Made by a program: the position numbers and the translations under genes
Notes under the pieces: model-generated
The model's database searches: none
Seen by the model: the letters and a program-made list of their open reading frames with translations, nothing else
Told to the model about the DNA's origin: nothing
NCBI GenBank assembly: GCA_017402895.1
Contig: JAFPLG010000118.1
Span: forward strand, 1-7,034
Length of the DNA stretch: 7,034 bases
From: Paludibacteraceae bacterium
Lineage (GTDB): Bacteria; Bacteroidota; Bacteroidia; Bacteroidales; Paludibacteraceae
Direction: 5' to 3'
Part shown: positions 5,525-7,034 of the stretch, in pieces
Position numbering within the stretch: the stretch's first letter is position 1
How the letters are laid out: every line of letters begins with the position of its first letter

Positions 5525-6386
5525 CGGTTTTTGCTTTGGGGTGACGAGCGCCATTGAGAAAGCGGATCAGGAGCTAAAGAAGGGTCCGCTCTACTGTCTG
5601 GGCGATATCGTGCACAACGGACAGGAGTGCGCACGGCTGGAGCAACAGGGACTGCGCACCATCGACTATGACGACCTGCGTACGCTCCACCGGGCACGTG
5701 TGCTGCTGCGTGCCCACGGCGAGCCGCCCAGCACCTACTGGATAGCCGAGCAACGCGGACTGGAGATCGTGGACGCCACCTGCCCTGTCGTGAAGAAACT
5801 GCAGGACCGCATCCGAGCCTGCTACGAGCAGCATAAGGCCGACGAACCGCTACCACCTCAGATTGTCATCTACGGCAAACCGGGTCATGCGGAAGTGATC
5901 GGGCTGGAAGGCCAGACCAACAACACGGCCATCGTGATAGAATCGGCCGATGAAATCGAGCGATTGGACTTCACACGTCCCATCTATCTGTTCTCACAGA
6001 CAACGAAGAGCGTGGATGGATTTAATGGCCTCGTGGAGGCCATCAAGGCGAAAGGAGAAAGGTTGGAGGCGAATGGCATTTTTGAATATCATGATACGAT
6101 ATGCCGGAACGTGGCAAACCGCGTAGCCCGTCTGCAAGACTTTGCGCGGGAGCAAGACCTGGTGATCTTCGTAGGCGGCAAGAAGAGCAGCAACGCGCGC
6201 GTACTATATAAGAAATGTACGGAAGCTAATCCTAACACGCTGTTTGTTTCTTCACCCGATGAATTGAAAGACAAACTCCCTATCTCCGACATGTCAAGTT
6301 CTCCAAACTATAAGATAGGCATTTGCGGTGCCACCAGCACTCCGCTCTGGCTCATGGAAGCATGCAAAGAAGCGATAGAAAAATAA
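5499..6386 (+). CDS. ispH: 4-hydroxy-3-methylbut-2-enyl diphosphate reductase IspH
   Basis: IspH is the iron-sulfur enzyme that reduces HMBPP to IPP and DMAPP, the last step of the MEP pathway in the cytoplasm. The three cluster cysteines are present: Cys12 (SGFCFGV), Cys95 (DATCPVV) and Cys202 (DTICRNV). Diphosphate-site residues are also present: His39 (DIVHNGQ), His73 (RAHGEPP), His130 and Glu132 (GKPGHAEVIG), Thr168/Thr169 (SQTTKS), Ser230-Ser231-Asn232 (GKKSSN) and Ser280 (GATSTP). At 295 residues it has the stand-alone length, without the fused ribosomal S1 domain seen in some bacteria. Residues 183-193 are a heptamer-repeat segment just before Cys202. The ATG at 5499 places GFCFGV at the usual distance from the N-terminus and is preceded by GGAAG. 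The gene overlaps cmk by 26 nt, and its TAA stop (6384-6386) lies inside the terminator stem. Confidence 0.96.
   Translation: MTCSIDTNSGFCFGVTSAIEKADQELKKGPLYCLGDIVHNGQECARLEQQGLRTIDYDDLRTLHRARVLLRAHGEPPSTYWIAEQRGLEIVDATCPVVKKLQDRIRACYEQHKADEPLPPQIVIYGKPGHAEVIGLEGQTNNTAIVIESADEIERLDFTRPIYLFSQTTKSVDGFNGLVEAIKAKGERLEANGIFEYHDTICRNVANRVARLQDFAREQDLVIFVGGKKSSNARVLYKKCTEANPNTLFVSSPDELKDKLPISDMSSSPNYKIGICGATSTPLWLMEACKEAIEK
6044..6078 (+). repeat. Heptamer repeat inside ispH
   Basis: Five 7-bp units start at 6044, with the two clearest being aaaggag and aaaggtt at 6051-6064. They encode residues 183-193 (KAKGERLEANG) between the QTTKSVDGF helix region and the EYHDTIC cluster motif. The encoded KGER matches that in the glycosyltransferase insertion, and the unit order closely parallels 1911-1945. 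Confidence 0.7.
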
Positions 6387-6417
6387 GAGACACCCCGAAG
6401 GATGTCTCTTATTTTTT
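6379..6417. terminator. Strong, probably bidirectional terminator between ispH and gapA
   Basis: A perfect 14-bp stem pairs 6379-6392 with 6403-6416. Inside it, after one C-A mismatch, CC/GG closes a CGAA loop. The 3' arm ends in six T on the plus strand (6412-6417), and the 5' arm begins with five A, which become U on the minus-strand transcript. The hairpin can therefore act as a rho-independent terminator for ispH and for the convergent gapA. The ispH stop codon is within the left arm. Confidence 0.9.
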
Positions 6418-6418
6418 A

Positions 6419-7034
<616 letters not shown>

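Overview
The window is a chromosomal segment of a Bacteroidales bacterium. Three things point there: a Bacteroidetes-type promoter (TTTG, 20 nt, TACCTTTG) instead of a sigma70 promoter, gene starts that mostly lack a Shine-Dalgarno sequence, and porQ, a type IX secretion gene confined to the Bacteroidetes phylum. A Prevotellaceae-like genome with balanced GC would fit, but the genus cannot be settled from this sequence.

Layout. Positions 2-244 hold the 3' end of an unrecognised plus-strand gene. A 104-nt AT-rich gap (245-348) carries a strong promoter match. Seven plus-strand genes follow with gaps of 26 nt or less or with overlaps: thiL (349-1383), a GT4-type glycosyltransferase (1410-2561), a KdsC-like HAD phosphatase (2566-3066), an IspD/TarI-family cytidylyltransferase (3077-3760), porQ (3753-4865), cmk (4862-5524) and ispH (5499-6386). 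They look like one operon and end at a strong hairpin (6379-6417). That hairpin probably also ends the convergent gapA (7034-6450, minus strand), of which only the catalytic half lies in the window.

How the genes fit together. The operon mixes cofactor supply (ThiL makes thiamine diphosphate), nucleotide supply (Cmk makes CDP and thereby CTP), isoprenoid synthesis (IspH, and IspD if the cytidylyltransferase uses methylerythritol phosphate) and cell-envelope functions (glycosyltransferase, sugar-phosphate phosphatase, PorQ). CTP links Cmk to the cytidylyltransferase. ThiL and IspD/IspH meet at DXP synthase, which needs thiamine diphosphate to start the MEP pathway.

Most notable signal. Short degenerate repeats with a 7-bp period recur through the window. 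A GGCGAAA-like family occurs at the thiL/glycosyltransferase junction and inside the glycosyltransferase, porQ and ispH reading frames. An ATTGAAA family spans the phosphatase/ispD junction, and a GGTAACC family lies between the terminator and gapA. At two junctions the repeats supply the stop codon of one gene and the start codon of the next. Inside genes they encode hydrophilic K/G/E/R/A/N segments at loop-like positions. No mobile element, CRISPR array, RNA gene or defence system was seen.
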